In this document: positions 9,021 to 16,729 of the stretch, in pieces
Layout of the letters: every line of letters starts with the position of its first letter
Position numbering within the stretch: the first letter of the stretch is position 1
Assembly (NCBI GenBank): GCA_965198725.1
Contig: CBDAPX010000001.1
Location: 62,001-126,000, forward strand
Direction of reading: 5' to 3'
DNA length: 64,000 bases
Source: CBDAPX01 sp965198725
GTDB lineage: Bacteria; Pseudomonadota; Alphaproteobacteria; Rhodobacterales; Rhodobacteraceae
Translations under genes and position numbers: made by a program
Notes under the pieces: generated by a model
What the model was told of the DNA's origin: nothing
Seen by the model: only the letters and a program-made list of their open reading frames with translations
Database searches by the model: none

Positions 9021-9920
9021 CTATTGTCCAAGTTCAGCTCGCAGAGCGCAATACGCATGCGCCGCAGCCAGAGGGACCACTCCGTTACCGGCCGCAGCGG
9101 ATCGGTCCATCCCGAAGGCCACCCCATCAGCCAATCCGTGAAGGCAGGGTTTAAGCTCAGCGGATCGGTCGAGTATTTCTCCCCATTGATCAAGATCACC
9201 CGGAAGCGGTGGGAAGATCGGAATGGCTGAGGTGTCCAGCCCGCGGCCGACATCAGCTCCCACATCAACGTCCAAGCGCTGGCCGCGTTCTTGATCCCCA
9301 CTTGGCTGCCTGTCTGGTTCTCGTCCGTCTTGAACTGGATGCCCGCAGGCGATCCCACGATGCACGCCCGGTTGCCCGATCCCTTGAAGGTCGGCGTGGG
9401 CCAGAATGAAGAGCCTTTCGCGGGTATGCGACCCGCCGACTTCCGCCGCTGATACGACGCGCGCTGCAACCCGGTAGCCCATTGCCTGAAGGTCTCGGGT
9501 GACGTCCTGGAAGCCAAGGGTGAGATGACCGGGGACGTTTTCAAAGAAGACCCATTCGGGCGCGATCTCGGCCGTGATACGCGCGACATCCGGCCATAGG
9601 TGGCGGGGGTCGTTCTCGCCTTTTCTGAGACCGGAAAGCGTGAAGGGCTGGCAGGGATAACCGGCAGTGAGGATATGAACGCGGCCGCGCCACGGTCGGC
9701 CGTCGAAGGATTTGAGATCGTCCCAGACAGGTGCCGGTGCCAAGGACGCATCTGCCATCCGCGCCACGAGAGCGGCCGCGGCGAAACTGTTTCGCTCGAC
9801 AAAGCAAACAGTTCGATATCCGGGTTCTGCGATGTGCAATCCGAGATCAAGTCCGGCGACGCCGGCGCAAAGGCTGATGCCGAGAAATTCGTCATGTCTT
9901 CGGGTGGGATGAACAGCCAC
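9021..9920 (-). CDS. DNA (cytosine-5-)-methyltransferase, Dcm family
   Basis: About 300 residues carry the C5-methyltransferase motifs in order: I (LCAGVAGLDLGL), IV with catalytic Cys (GYPCQPF), VI (ENVPG), VIII (HTRERLFILA) and X (GNGVVP). It should methylate cytosine in phage DNA, probably against host restriction. The start is unclear. GTG at 9920 has AGGAGG six bases upstream. A better-looking N-terminus (MWLFIPPEDMTNF) sits in another frame, starting at ATG 9922-9920, and would join the body if one T were added at the TTT run 9885-9887. Its start overlaps the com-like gene, as mom overlaps com in Mu. Confidence 0.88.
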   Translation of the reverse strand: MAVHPTRRHDEFLGISLCAGVAGLDLGLHIAEPGYRTVCFVERNSFAAAALVARMADASLAPAPVWDDLKSFDGRPWRGRVHILTAGYPCQPFTLSGLRKGENDPRHLWPDVARITAEIAPEWVFFENVPGHLTLGFQDVTRDLQAMGYRVAARVVSAAEVGGSHTRERLFILAHADLQGIGQPGVHRGIACGHPVQDGREPDRQPSGDQERGQRLDVDVGADVGRGLDTSAIPIFPPLPGDLDQWGEILDRSAELKPCLHGLADGVAFGMDRSAAAGNGVVPLAAAHAYCALRAELGQ

Positions 9921-10110
9921 ATGGGGCCTCCTTTCCATCGCACTCGCGGTGCTCTGGTTCGGGGCTCTGCCTGTGCTGGCGTAACGGCCTCATGATATTG
10001 ATGGACCGGCAGCGCGGGCATTTGATGGACAATGTGCCCTTCAGCCCGTCCGGCTCCATCTTGAATAACAGTTTTGCACACTGCGTGCATCGAATTTCCT
10101 CTTGCCTCAT
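9892..10110 (-). CDS. com: Com-like zinc-finger translational regulator
   Basis: This 72-residue protein has two CxxC pairs (IRCTQCAKLLFK and IKCPRCRSINIM) and closely resembles Mu Com, a zinc-binding RNA-binding protein that opens the mom translation start. The gene ends inside the start of the methyltransferase gene, the same overlap as com-mom. A GAGGTGA-like ribosome site precedes the ATG. By analogy it controls methyltransferase translation; this is inference from family and position. Confidence 0.85.
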   Translation of the reverse strand: MRQEEIRCTQCAKLLFKMEPDGLKGTLSIKCPRCRSINIMRPLRQHRQSPEPEHRECDGKEAPCGCSSHPKT

Positions 10111-10213
10111 TTGGGCGACTCACCTCAGTCTGGCCGTCCCTTCGAAGGGTGGAAGCGACCATGAGGCGTTAGCTGGTCGGCGGGGTCGGATGTGAGAGTT
10201 TGGCCCCGTGTTG

Positions 10214-10233
10214 AGGGGCGTTACAGCGCCCCT
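10214..10233 (-). terminator. GC-rich hairpin upstream of com
   Basis: AGGGGCG (10214-10220) and CGCCCCT (10227-10233) form a 7-bp stem with a 6-base loop. It stands between the tail-module gene ending at 10244 and com at 10110. No U-run follows on the minus strand, so it may be an attenuator or mRNA-end structure instead of a full terminator. Confidence 0.4.
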
Positions 10234-10243
10234 TGGCCTTCCG

Positions 10244-10432
10244 TTAAGAAAGCGCCGCTCGAACCATGCAGTCCTTGGCTTCCAGCAATTTGCGCAGACC
10301 GGCCGACTTTTCAGGCCCATCGGGCAAAGAGACTTCCAGCTTCAGTGCCAGTTCACCAAATGGGGCGCTGACTTCCCGCAGTTCCGGGGGCAGATGGTCG
10401 TATTCAAAGTGCTTCAGAATGGGGTTAACCAT
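10244..10432 (-). CDS. Small phage protein, candidate Acb2/Tad1-like hairpin family
   Basis: This 62-residue acidic protein reads ILKHFEYDHLPPELREVS ... LPDGPEKSAGLRKLLEAKD, a pattern common in small phage proteins. The layout (aromatic-Pro start, helix, P-x-G-x-EKS turn, second helix ending in A) resembles the Acb2/Tad1 hairpin family, whose studied members sequester cyclic nucleotides and block CBASS or Thoeris signalling. The similarity is judged by eye and could be to another small helical family. It is an accessory insertion between tail gene U and the com-methyltransferase pair and overlaps the previous gene by 8 bp. Confidence 0.6.
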   Translation of the reverse strand: MVNPILKHFEYDHLPPELREVSAPFGELALKLEVSLPDGPEKSAGLRKLLEAKDCMVRAALS

Positions 10433-10634
10433 GGAGCGTCTCCTTTTCAGACAGGGCGCATTCGGCTTTCAGTGCCCGGCATGTCAGCCGTTTGAGACGG
10501 TCCTGAAGCGCGATGCTGCGATGGGATGTGGGTGGCAGGTCCTTGATGCGATCGGCCAGCTCCGCCCGTTCCACGGCTAGTTGCTCGATTTCTTTGACGA
10601 GCTGGACGTTGAACAAGGGGAGCGGCGCGGACAT
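10425..10634 (-). CDS. Small coiled-coil protein of unknown function
   Basis: This 69-residue protein is mostly helical (VKEIEQLAVERAELADRIKDL) and probably forms a coiled coil. ATG at 10634 overlaps the stop codon of the gpU gene (TGATG), so translation is likely coupled. I do not recognise a family. Confidence 0.6.
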   Translation of the reverse strand: MSAPLPLFNVQLVKEIEQLAVERAELADRIKDLPPTSHRSIALQDRLKRLTCRALKAECALSEKETLHG

Positions 10635-11047
10635 CAGAACACCTGAATGCCAAAGATGCTGAAGCCGCTTGGGGCGCGGGTCAGCGTGATCTGCGTTGTG
10701 ATTTTCTGGAAGGTACCGTTGGGCAGCACATGGGTCTTCTCGGCCGCGAGCTCCTCGATCAGATAGAAGCCGTAGAAGTGACCCGATCGGGAGATCAGCG
10801 GCACGCGCCGCCCCGTGCGCATCCATAGACGCATCATCTCGACCTGGGCGGGACCACCGGGCGAAAGCACCTCCTTATAAATCGTGGCATCGAGCGTGAT
10901 CGTGCGATCGCCGGGGCCAAGGAACTGCTTTGTCGGCATGGTCAGCGCGCGATCCATGCGGGCGATCCGAGCGGTCTCGCGATCCTCAAGCCGTTCGAGG
11001 GCTTGGGTGTCCAGAGCAATTCGGAAAGGTCCAAGGGCAAAAAGCAT
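10634..11047 (-). CDS. Phage tail protein gpU (P2 type)
   Basis: This 137-residue protein matches P2 gpU, a tail terminator or completion protein: MLFALGPFRIAL at the start and the WMRTGRRVPLISRSGHFYGFYLIEEL core. It follows the tape measure gene by 6 bp, the normal P2 order, and precedes the X-D hub genes after the small inserted genes. Confidence 0.85.
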   Translation of the reverse strand: MLFALGPFRIALDTQALERLEDRETARIARMDRALTMPTKQFLGPGDRTITLDATIYKEVLSPGGPAQVEMMRLWMRTGRRVPLISRSGHFYGFYLIEELAAEKTHVLPNGTFQKITTQITLTRAPSGFSIFGIQVF

Positions 11048-11053
11048 GTCAGA

Positions 11054-14000
11054 TCACTCCACATTCGCCGCGTCATCGAGGCTGCGCCGTACGGCGCGTT
11101 CGGTGGCGGCTCCGGCTTCACGACCGGCACGCGCGGCAATGGCGCGGTTATCAACCTCCTGCACCCGCGTGATGCTGATCGGCATGCTGACCTGCACATT
11201 CACATCGATCTTCGGATGGCTCTCGAAGGTGCTTTCAACGGTTACATTCGGCTGGGCCGCTTCATAGGTTTTGGGCTCGGGCAGTGCTTCAGGACGGGGT
11301 GACACCTCTGGCGCCAGGCTGCGCTCTTTGCCTTCGCGGATGGCTTGGGTCAGCGGTGTCAGGGCCTGCTCGATCGCGGCGGCCGTCACCTCGGGGTCGC
11401 GGAATTCTCGCGTGTAGGGATCGATCGTCGGGCCATCCATGCCGGGCGGTGATCCATCAAGGCCATAGAGATCGAGCAATGCCTGGTTCTGATCCGGCGT
11501 GTTCGGCGGCGCGGTCGATCCTGTGTCAGTAACACCGGGAATTTTAGGCGTGATGCCCAGTTTGGAACCGAGGTCAAAGTCTGGGATGATGTCGCCCCAA
11601 TTCCATGTCGGCAAAACATCCTTCCAACTGAAAACCAATCGACCTGCCCAGTCGATCGCTCCGCCGATAATTTCCCACCAATCCCATCCGGGCAGCATGT
11701 CCACCCATTGGAATGAAAACCAATGCGACCAATCAATCTCACCGATAACATCTTTCCATAGCGCAGTGTTTTTCAGCTTTTGCCATGCCGTCACGAGGCC
11801 AGCCGCAGGCAGTACTAGCCCCCATTCAATGGCATCAACCACCGCGTCCCAAGAGATCGCTGACTTCAGGTCCGCCCATGCTTGTGAAAGCCCTTCACGG
11901 GGCAGCCATGTGGGCCACGAAACCTCCTCGATGAGCGCCGACCAACCGACGGCCTCCTTCAGCGCACCCCATGCGTTGCTCAGGGCTGCGAACGGCAGGA
12001 AGGGTGCCCAGATCACCGCTTTGATCACCTTGTCCCAAGTGACCGCCTCGCTGAGGTCTTCCCAAGCACCGCGCAGCGCGTCGAAGGTAAGCCAATCGGG
12101 CCAGTTGATCTTACTGACAATCCATTCCCAGAGCACTTTTCCATTCAGTGCTTTCCAAGCCGCGATAAGGCCAGCACCGGGCAGAAACGCCCCCCATGAG
12201 ATGGCCTTCACAAGATCCCGCCAGTTCAGCTCGCGCAGGCGTTGCCGCCAACGAAATCGCGGGATGAACTTGCGCCAGTTGAGCTTGGAGAGAACCTCTT
12301 TCCACTCGAAGCCGGGGATGAAATCCAGCCAGCGGATCGGCAAGAGCCATGTGGACCAGTCGAGAAGCGTAAGGGCATTCTCCCATGTGAAGAGGCCCGT
12401 GAAGCCCTCCCAGCTTAGCTCGGGGATATACTTGTCCCAGCCCAGCGGCTTGATGAGAAGATGCCAGAGAAGCTCACCGGCGAGTGCCGCCCAGCCGATC
12501 ACGGGAATGAAGCGCAGCCCCCACCGCAGCATGGGGATCAGCATGCGCCAAGACAGTTTGGGCAGAAGCGCGGCCCAACGCAGCGGCGCGATCAGCCTGC
12601 GCCATGCGAATTTGGGCAGGAACGCCGCCCAGCGAAGCGGGGTGATGACCGAGCGCCACGCAAAGCCCGGGATGAACCGAGCCCAGCGAAACGGCATCGA
12701 GGCCAGCCGCGCCACATCACTCAGCCGCCGAAATAGGAAGCCGCCAGCACGACCGGCAAAGCGCAGCGAGCGCCCCATGACCGAGACATTCTTCCCCGCC
12801 TTGTCGAACTTGAGGAAAAGCGCGGCGGTGCGCAGGATGCCGCCTTGCATGACGGCAAAGCCAAAGCCCACCACACGGCTGGCGATCCCAAAGGCCAGAA
12901 GGGCGGCGGTGCCTTTGACGATCGTGGCGGTGAGCTCGGGGTTTGCAGCCGTCCAGGCGGAGACGGCTTCGACGCCGAACCGGACCTCGCGCATGATGTC
13001 GGTGAAGATCGGCAACAGCGCACCGGATGCGCCCAGAAGGGCTGACACCGAGTTCTTGAGCTGGCGGAACTCTTCGTTGAAGCCCTGCATCACGCGCTCA
13101 TAGTCGGCATCGATGACGCCATCCGCGCCAAGGGCCTCGGCCTTGATGCGCTGATACTCTTCCATGTTCGGGATCATCGCCCGCAGGAAGTCGAGAACCT
13201 GTTTGTCGGCGAAGAGCTCCCCCATCTTGAAGGCATCGCCATCGGTCATTTCCTTGATGACCAGGAGCATGTGCTCAAGCGGATCGGCCCCGCGTTCCAG
13301 GGCGATGCGCATTTCCTTTTCGACATCGACGCCGAACTTGCGGAACTTCCTGACCGTATCGGGCGCGGTGATCTTGCCGAGGAAGTTGGTCATGTTGGTC
13401 GCGGCTTGATCTTCAGAGCCTGCGGATTTCATGGCGATCTGAAGCGCGGCCGAGAGGGACGCAACGGCGTCAACGCCATCCATCTTGAGCGATTTGGCCC
13501 CGGCCGTGATCTCAGGGAATTTGCGGGCCATCGCCGCCAGTTCGAACGAGCCTTCCTTGCCCGACTTGGCCATGATATCGAAGGCCTGACGCAGCATGTC
13601 GGGGGCAACGCCAAGGTTGTCCATCACCGCATAGCCGGAGTTGGCCATCTCATCGAACTGGGATTTGGTAGCCTTGGCGGCGCGGCCGGTCGCGGGCAGT
13701 GCCGCAAGGGCTGCGTCCAGGTCCATGCCTTTGCCGACATAGGTGGCGAGGCCTTCGAGAAGCTGGGTGTTGGATTGCCCGGTCAGGACGCGCAGCGCGT
13801 TCAGCTCTTCCTTGAGCTGGACAACGCGCTCGCGATCAATCTCGGCGAGGTTGGCAAAGTCGATCAGCTTTTCTTCGAAGTTGCCCGCCTGGATGACCGG
13901 CGCGCCCAGCGTGACGGCCATAGCGGCGGCACCCATGAGACGCCCGCGGGCCTCGGAGATACGGCGCTCGCTTCGGGAAAGTGCGGCTTCGACCTCGTCG

Positions 14001-14158
14001 GCCGAGAAGCCTGTTCTGATCTTGCGGCCCATCTCCCGCTGCATGTCGCGGGCACCCTGGGCCATATTGCGCATCGACTGGCAGACCTTATCGGCCGGGC
14101 CTGACCATCCGTCCATCAAACGGATCAGCATGGAAAAGCTTAGATCACTCCCGCCCAT
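11054..14158 (-). CDS. Phage tail tape measure protein with Trp-rich repeat region
   Basis: This 1034-residue protein sets tail length and is ejected during infection. The N-terminal 330 residues match the phage tape measure domain (NFEEKLIDFANLAEIDRERV, GKGMDLDAALAALP). A hydrophobic segment lies near residues 405-445. Residues of about 490-880 form an unusual Trp-rich region with more than 40 Trp in loose repeats such as PLRWAAFLPKFAWRRLI. The C-terminus is Pro/Glu-rich. The start overlaps the end of the frameshifted tail chaperone. Confidence 0.92.
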   Translation of the reverse strand: MGGSDLSFSMLIRLMDGWSGPADKVCQSMRNMAQGARDMQREMGRKIRTGFSADEVEAALSRSERRISEARGRLMGAAAMAVTLGAPVIQAGNFEEKLIDFANLAEIDRERVVQLKEELNALRVLTGQSNTQLLEGLATYVGKGMDLDAALAALPATGRAAKATKSQFDEMANSGYAVMDNLGVAPDMLRQAFDIMAKSGKEGSFELAAMARKFPEITAGAKSLKMDGVDAVASLSAALQIAMKSAGSEDQAATNMTNFLGKITAPDTVRKFRKFGVDVEKEMRIALERGADPLEHMLLVIKEMTDGDAFKMGELFADKQVLDFLRAMIPNMEEYQRIKAEALGADGVIDADYERVMQGFNEEFRQLKNSVSALLGASGALLPIFTDIMREVRFGVEAVSAWTAANPELTATIVKGTAALLAFGIASRVVGFGFAVMQGGILRTAALFLKFDKAGKNVSVMGRSLRFAGRAGGFLFRRLSDVARLASMPFRWARFIPGFAWRSVITPLRWAAFLPKFAWRRLIAPLRWAALLPKLSWRMLIPMLRWGLRFIPVIGWAALAGELLWHLLIKPLGWDKYIPELSWEGFTGLFTWENALTLLDWSTWLLPIRWLDFIPGFEWKEVLSKLNWRKFIPRFRWRQRLRELNWRDLVKAISWGAFLPGAGLIAAWKALNGKVLWEWIVSKINWPDWLTFDALRGAWEDLSEAVTWDKVIKAVIWAPFLPFAALSNAWGALKEAVGWSALIEEVSWPTWLPREGLSQAWADLKSAISWDAVVDAIEWGLVLPAAGLVTAWQKLKNTALWKDVIGEIDWSHWFSFQWVDMLPGWDWWEIIGGAIDWAGRLVFSWKDVLPTWNWGDIIPDFDLGSKLGITPKIPGVTDTGSTAPPNTPDQNQALLDLYGLDGSPPGMDGPTIDPYTREFRDPEVTAAAIEQALTPLTQAIREGKERSLAPEVSPRPEALPEPKTYEAAQPNVTVESTFESHPKIDVNVQVSMPISITRVQEVDNRAIAARAGREAGAATERAVRRSLDDAANVE

Positions 14159-14713
14159 CTTTCAGTCCCATCTGTTTGTGGATGCGTTCAACCTCCGCGT
14201 GGTAAGCCAGTAAGTCGTCCCAGTTCTTGTCTAGGAGCTTGTCTTCGTCCCACTTGAAGGCATAGGCGATGTCGGCAACGAGGCTTCGCCAGGGGGCGAT
14301 GGCTCGGCTTGCGCGTCGGCTGCGTCTTCCATGCGCTGTTTCAGCATCGCTTCCATCTGCGCCCGCGCGTTTTCCAGCTCGGCCCGCATCTTCTCCGGCA
14401 AAAAATCAATGACGGTCTCCGCCACTTCCGCGAAATCATCCTGATCGAGCGCATCGAGCACGCATTGCGGCTGATCGGTGAAAGGCTGGATCATGCGTTC
14501 AAAGAGGAAGCCGTTGTCGTCCATGGCCTCCTGAAGCCCTTTCACCTCACGCGCGGTCAGGCGGCGCACGGTGATCTTGTCCAGGACCTCGCCATCCACC
14601 TTTAGAGGATAAGCAAGCGGCACATCGCGGAACCGGGCTTTGCCGCCTTCGGCAAACTCGATCACCGGTGTCTTGTCAGTGGCCTTGTCAGAGGTTGTCG
14701 CATTCTTGGTCAT
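14145..14713 (-). CDS. Tail assembly chaperone gpE-E' fusion via -1 frameshift
   Basis: The 160-residue gpE frame stops at 14231, but a second frame continues from the run CCCCC at 14292-14296. After a -1 slip at codons 140-141 (G CCC CCT), it reads APWRSLVADIAYAFKWDEDKL and on to a stop at 14145-14147. This WRSL...AYAFKW...LL segment is the expected gpE' tail. P2 E/E' and lambda G/GT use the same strategy. The extension stop overlaps the tape measure ATG at 14158. Confidence 0.8.
14231..14713 (-). CDS. Tail assembly chaperone gpE (unshifted product)
   Basis: This 160-residue protein of the phage tail assembly chaperone family has ITVRRLTAREVKGLQEA near residue 50, a Pro/Ser-rich C-terminus and a direct position upstream of the tape measure gene. 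Most ribosomes should make this short form and a minority the fusion. It is a cytoplasmic scaffold around the tape measure and is not found in the virion of related phages. Confidence 0.87.
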   Translation of the reverse strand: MTKNATTSDKATDKTPVIEFAEGGKARFRDVPLAYPLKVDGEVLDKITVRRLTAREVKGLQEAMDDNGFLFERMIQPFTDQPQCVLDALDQDDFAEVAETVIDFLPEKMRAELENARAQMEAMLKQRMEDAADAQAEPSPPGEASLPTSPMPSSGTKTSS

Positions 14714-14759
14714 CGTTTTCCCTTCACGTTAAAGCGCCCGTAAAAAGGCGCTTGAAACT

Positions 14760-14834
14760 TGGTTGCGGGGGCAGGACTTGAACCTGCGACCTTCTGGTTA
14801 TGAGCCAGACGAGCTACCGCTGCTCTACCCCGCG
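14760..14834 (-). tRNA. tRNA-Met(CAT), initiator-like
   Basis: The 75-nt cloverleaf has a CGCGGGG/CCCCGCA acceptor with an unpaired C1-A72, D stem GAGC/GCTC, anticodon loop CTCATAA, T stem GCAGG/CCTGC and an encoded CCA. C1-A72 mismatch and the overall sequence match bacterial initiator tRNA-fMet. Two of the three G-C pairs next to the anticodon loop are present; the third is U-A. The D loop is short at 7 nt. It lies between the tail tube and tail chaperone genes inside the prophage. Confidence 0.88.
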
Positions 14835-14841
14835 CTCAAAT

Positions 14842-15345
14842 CTAAAAGCCCAGACCGCCACGCAGGTCGGCCCAGACATCGGTGCCATCCACGATCCCGA
14901 TGAAGTTCTTCAGGTCGATGTGGTGGACAACCGATCCAGCGATCACATGCTTGTAGAAAAGGATCGAACCGATTTTGTATTCGGTCATGGCCGTGGACTG
15001 CGCCTGCCAGTTGCCCTGATCGAGGTTCAGACGGCCGGTGATGCTCATCACCTCGTCTTGCTGCGAGCCGTCGATCTCCGAGACGCCAACGCCGCGGAAG
15101 GTGATCATCTTGTGAACACCCGGCGCCAGGCCCACATGCTTCATCAACTCGCGCTGGCGGGAATTCAGCTTGATCGACGCTTCCAGCTTTTGCAGGCCAA
15201 GGGCCACATCATACTCGGCGATCAGACCGCCAGCCTTGATGGTTTCCACCTGGTCGCGGACGTTGGGCGGGGTCACTTCCTCGACTTCGAGATGGGCGGA
15301 ATACCCTTCGACGAAGGCGTTGAACTTGCGTAGGACCTGGGTCAT
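14842..15345 (-). CDS. Phage major tail tube protein (P2 gpFII)
   Basis: The 167-residue protein matches P2 FII: VLRKFNAFVEGYSAHLEVEEV at the start and the GSQQDEVMSITGRLNLD core. It polymerises into the inner tube of the contractile tail. It follows the sheath gene by 33 bp and ends 7 bp before the tRNA gene on the same strand. Confidence 0.93.
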   Translation of the reverse strand: MTQVLRKFNAFVEGYSAHLEVEEVTPPNVRDQVETIKAGGLIAEYDVALGLQKLEASIKLNSRQRELMKHVGLAPGVHKMITFRGVGVSEIDGSQQDEVMSITGRLNLDQGNWQAQSTAMTEYKIGSILFYKHVIAGSVVHHIDLKNFIGIVDGTDVWADLRGGLGF

Positions 15346-15378
15346 TTTGCTCTCCTTGTCAGGACAGGATCAGCGGCC

Positions 15379-16575
15379 TCAGGCCAGCCGCCCGACCTCG
15401 CTGATCGCCTCGCGCGCCAGCTCGGCGTAGTAGTTGGTGTTGCGGTTGAACTGGAAGATCAGCCGTTGCAGAGGTGCCGGGGCTTCGCTGTCATAGGACA
15501 CATAGAGATCGCCATTCAGCCAGGTCTCTTTGGTGTTCAGCGCCGGGTCGATCCAGACCTCATAGCCGATGGTCCAGCCCGCCGCGCGCATGGTGCGCAG
15601 GAACCCGTTTACGGTTTCGGCAATGTCGAGGATGAGCTGGGTCGAGAACGGCTTGTCCCGCGCCCAACGGTGGGCCTGCGCCACACTGTCCATGATGATG
15701 TCATGCACGCGGACAACCGGGAAGAACTTGTTCAGCGGTTCGGTCCAGGTGGTCTCGTTGCCCCAGAGGCGGAACCCGCCATCGCGGATGATGGTCGCGA
15801 TCTGGTTGCGGGTCAGGTAATCGGCTTCGGTGTCAGGATCGCCGTCCGCATAATCGATCGGGCGGGCAATACCGGTAATGCCAAAGAACTCATGGTTCGA
15901 GGGCGAATGGTTCGGCCCCAGCGATTTATCGACGCGCAGGGTGACACCCGCGACCGACGCACTGGCGGGTTTGACAACCGTCTGACCATCCACAAAACGT
16001 TTCACGGCCGGGTCGATCATATAGATACGGTGCGAGCCCCAGTCGCCGCGATATTCAAAGGCGTCTTCCTTGGTGGTGTTGGGACCATCGGCAAGGATCA
16101 TGCCGCGGCGCTTTTCCGCGATGCCCAGCATCTCGGCCACAACAGGATTGCGGGCATTGTCGATGCGCTGGGAGGTGAAGCCCGGTGCCAGCATCAGGCG
16201 CGGCGTCAGACCCAGTTCGGATTGCGCGGCCTTGAAGGCATGCACGCCGGTTTGCGGACCAGCCGCGCCGACGACATTGGCGATCGTGGCGTTCAGATCG
16301 CCCCCTTCCTCGACGCGCACGCCGATGGCATTCACGCCCGTACCTTCCGCGAAAATCTGCGCAAAGGCATCCGGGCCGGTGCCGGTGGTGCCCATGTCTT
16401 CGAGAATTTCAGCACCGCCCACCAGAGCGAGCGGTTCATTCATCGGAAACTTGGTGTTGTCTGCGTCGGGTGCGGTGAAAACCATCGCGACGGTTGAAGC
16501 CTGTGCCACCTGAACCGGCCGACCGCCTTTCAGGTTTTCAATCGTCCCGATGCCTTTGTGAAATGCGACTGGCAT
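15379..16575 (-). CDS. Phage tail sheath protein (P2 gpFI)
   Basis: The 398-residue contractile sheath subunit has family features including IGVRVEEGGD and the C-terminal WTEPLNKFFPVVRVHDIIMD ... LNGDLYVSYDSEAPAP. The start at 16575 (MPVAFHKGIG) is chosen over an in-frame ATG 63 bp upstream because homologs begin there. A palindromic candidate operator lies 75 bp upstream, so this gene probably heads the last late operon. Confidence 0.94.
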   Translation of the reverse strand: MPVAFHKGIGTIENLKGGRPVQVAQASTVAMVFTAPDADNTKFPMNEPLALVGGAEILEDMGTTGTGPDAFAQIFAEGTGVNAIGVRVEEGGDLNATIANVVGAAGPQTGVHAFKAAQSELGLTPRLMLAPGFTSQRIDNARNPVVAEMLGIAEKRRGMILADGPNTTKEDAFEYRGDWGSHRIYMIDPAVKRFVDGQTVVKPASASVAGVTLRVDKSLGPNHSPSNHEFFGITGIARPIDYADGDPDTEADYLTRNQIATIIRDGGFRLWGNETTWTEPLNKFFPVVRVHDIIMDSVAQAHRWARDKPFSTQLILDIAETVNGFLRTMRAAGWTIGYEVWIDPALNTKETWLNGDLYVSYDSEAPAPLQRLIFQFNRNTNYYAELAREAISEVGRLA

Positions 16576-16646
16576 GCGTGTACTCCATCTGTCGAGATCG
16601 TCTCGGTCATCTGGAGCTTTCCTCGCATGTGCAGGCACACGGCATT

Positions 16647-16668
16647 ATGGTAGCAGGCGCTACCAAAG
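16647..16668 (-). promoter_or_regulatory. Late-operon palindrome, copy 1 (before tail sheath)
   Basis: On the minus strand, TTTGGTAGC-GCCT-GCTACCAT; the 16-bp dyad is 16650-16665. CATAAT follows directly and could be a -10 element. The same dyad precedes the protease/scaffold gene and the amidase gene. The position corresponds to Mu promoter PP. It is proposed as the binding site of a Mor/C-type activator such as the product of 36012-36404. Confidence 0.72.
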
Positions 16669-16729
16669 GGAGATCAGAGAATGTCTGGAATGCCTTTCGA
16701 ATACACGTCGAAGGCTTTTCTGCCAAGCT

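Noticed and set aside
8993..10162. A 389-codon minus-strand frame overlapping the methyltransferase and com
   Set aside because: Its sequence is low-complexity Ser/Pro/Arg-rich out-of-frame translation. Only its short MWLFIPPEDMTNF segment is meaningful, as the likely original methyltransferase N-terminus.
10120..10320. 66-codon minus-strand frame upstream of com
   Set aside because: It covers the hairpin at 10214-10233 and the end of the Acb2-like gene, with low-complexity translation.
11499..13103. A 534-codon open frame on the + strand within the tape measure gene
   Set aside because: Repetitive Trp codons (TGG/CCA) on the minus strand keep the opposite frame free of stops; no family features.
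14760..14834. tRNA as the attachment site of the prophage
   Set aside because: The tRNA lies inside the element, 7.6 kb from its end, and Mu-type insertion does not use tRNA sites; ends are fixed by the CTTGG duplication.
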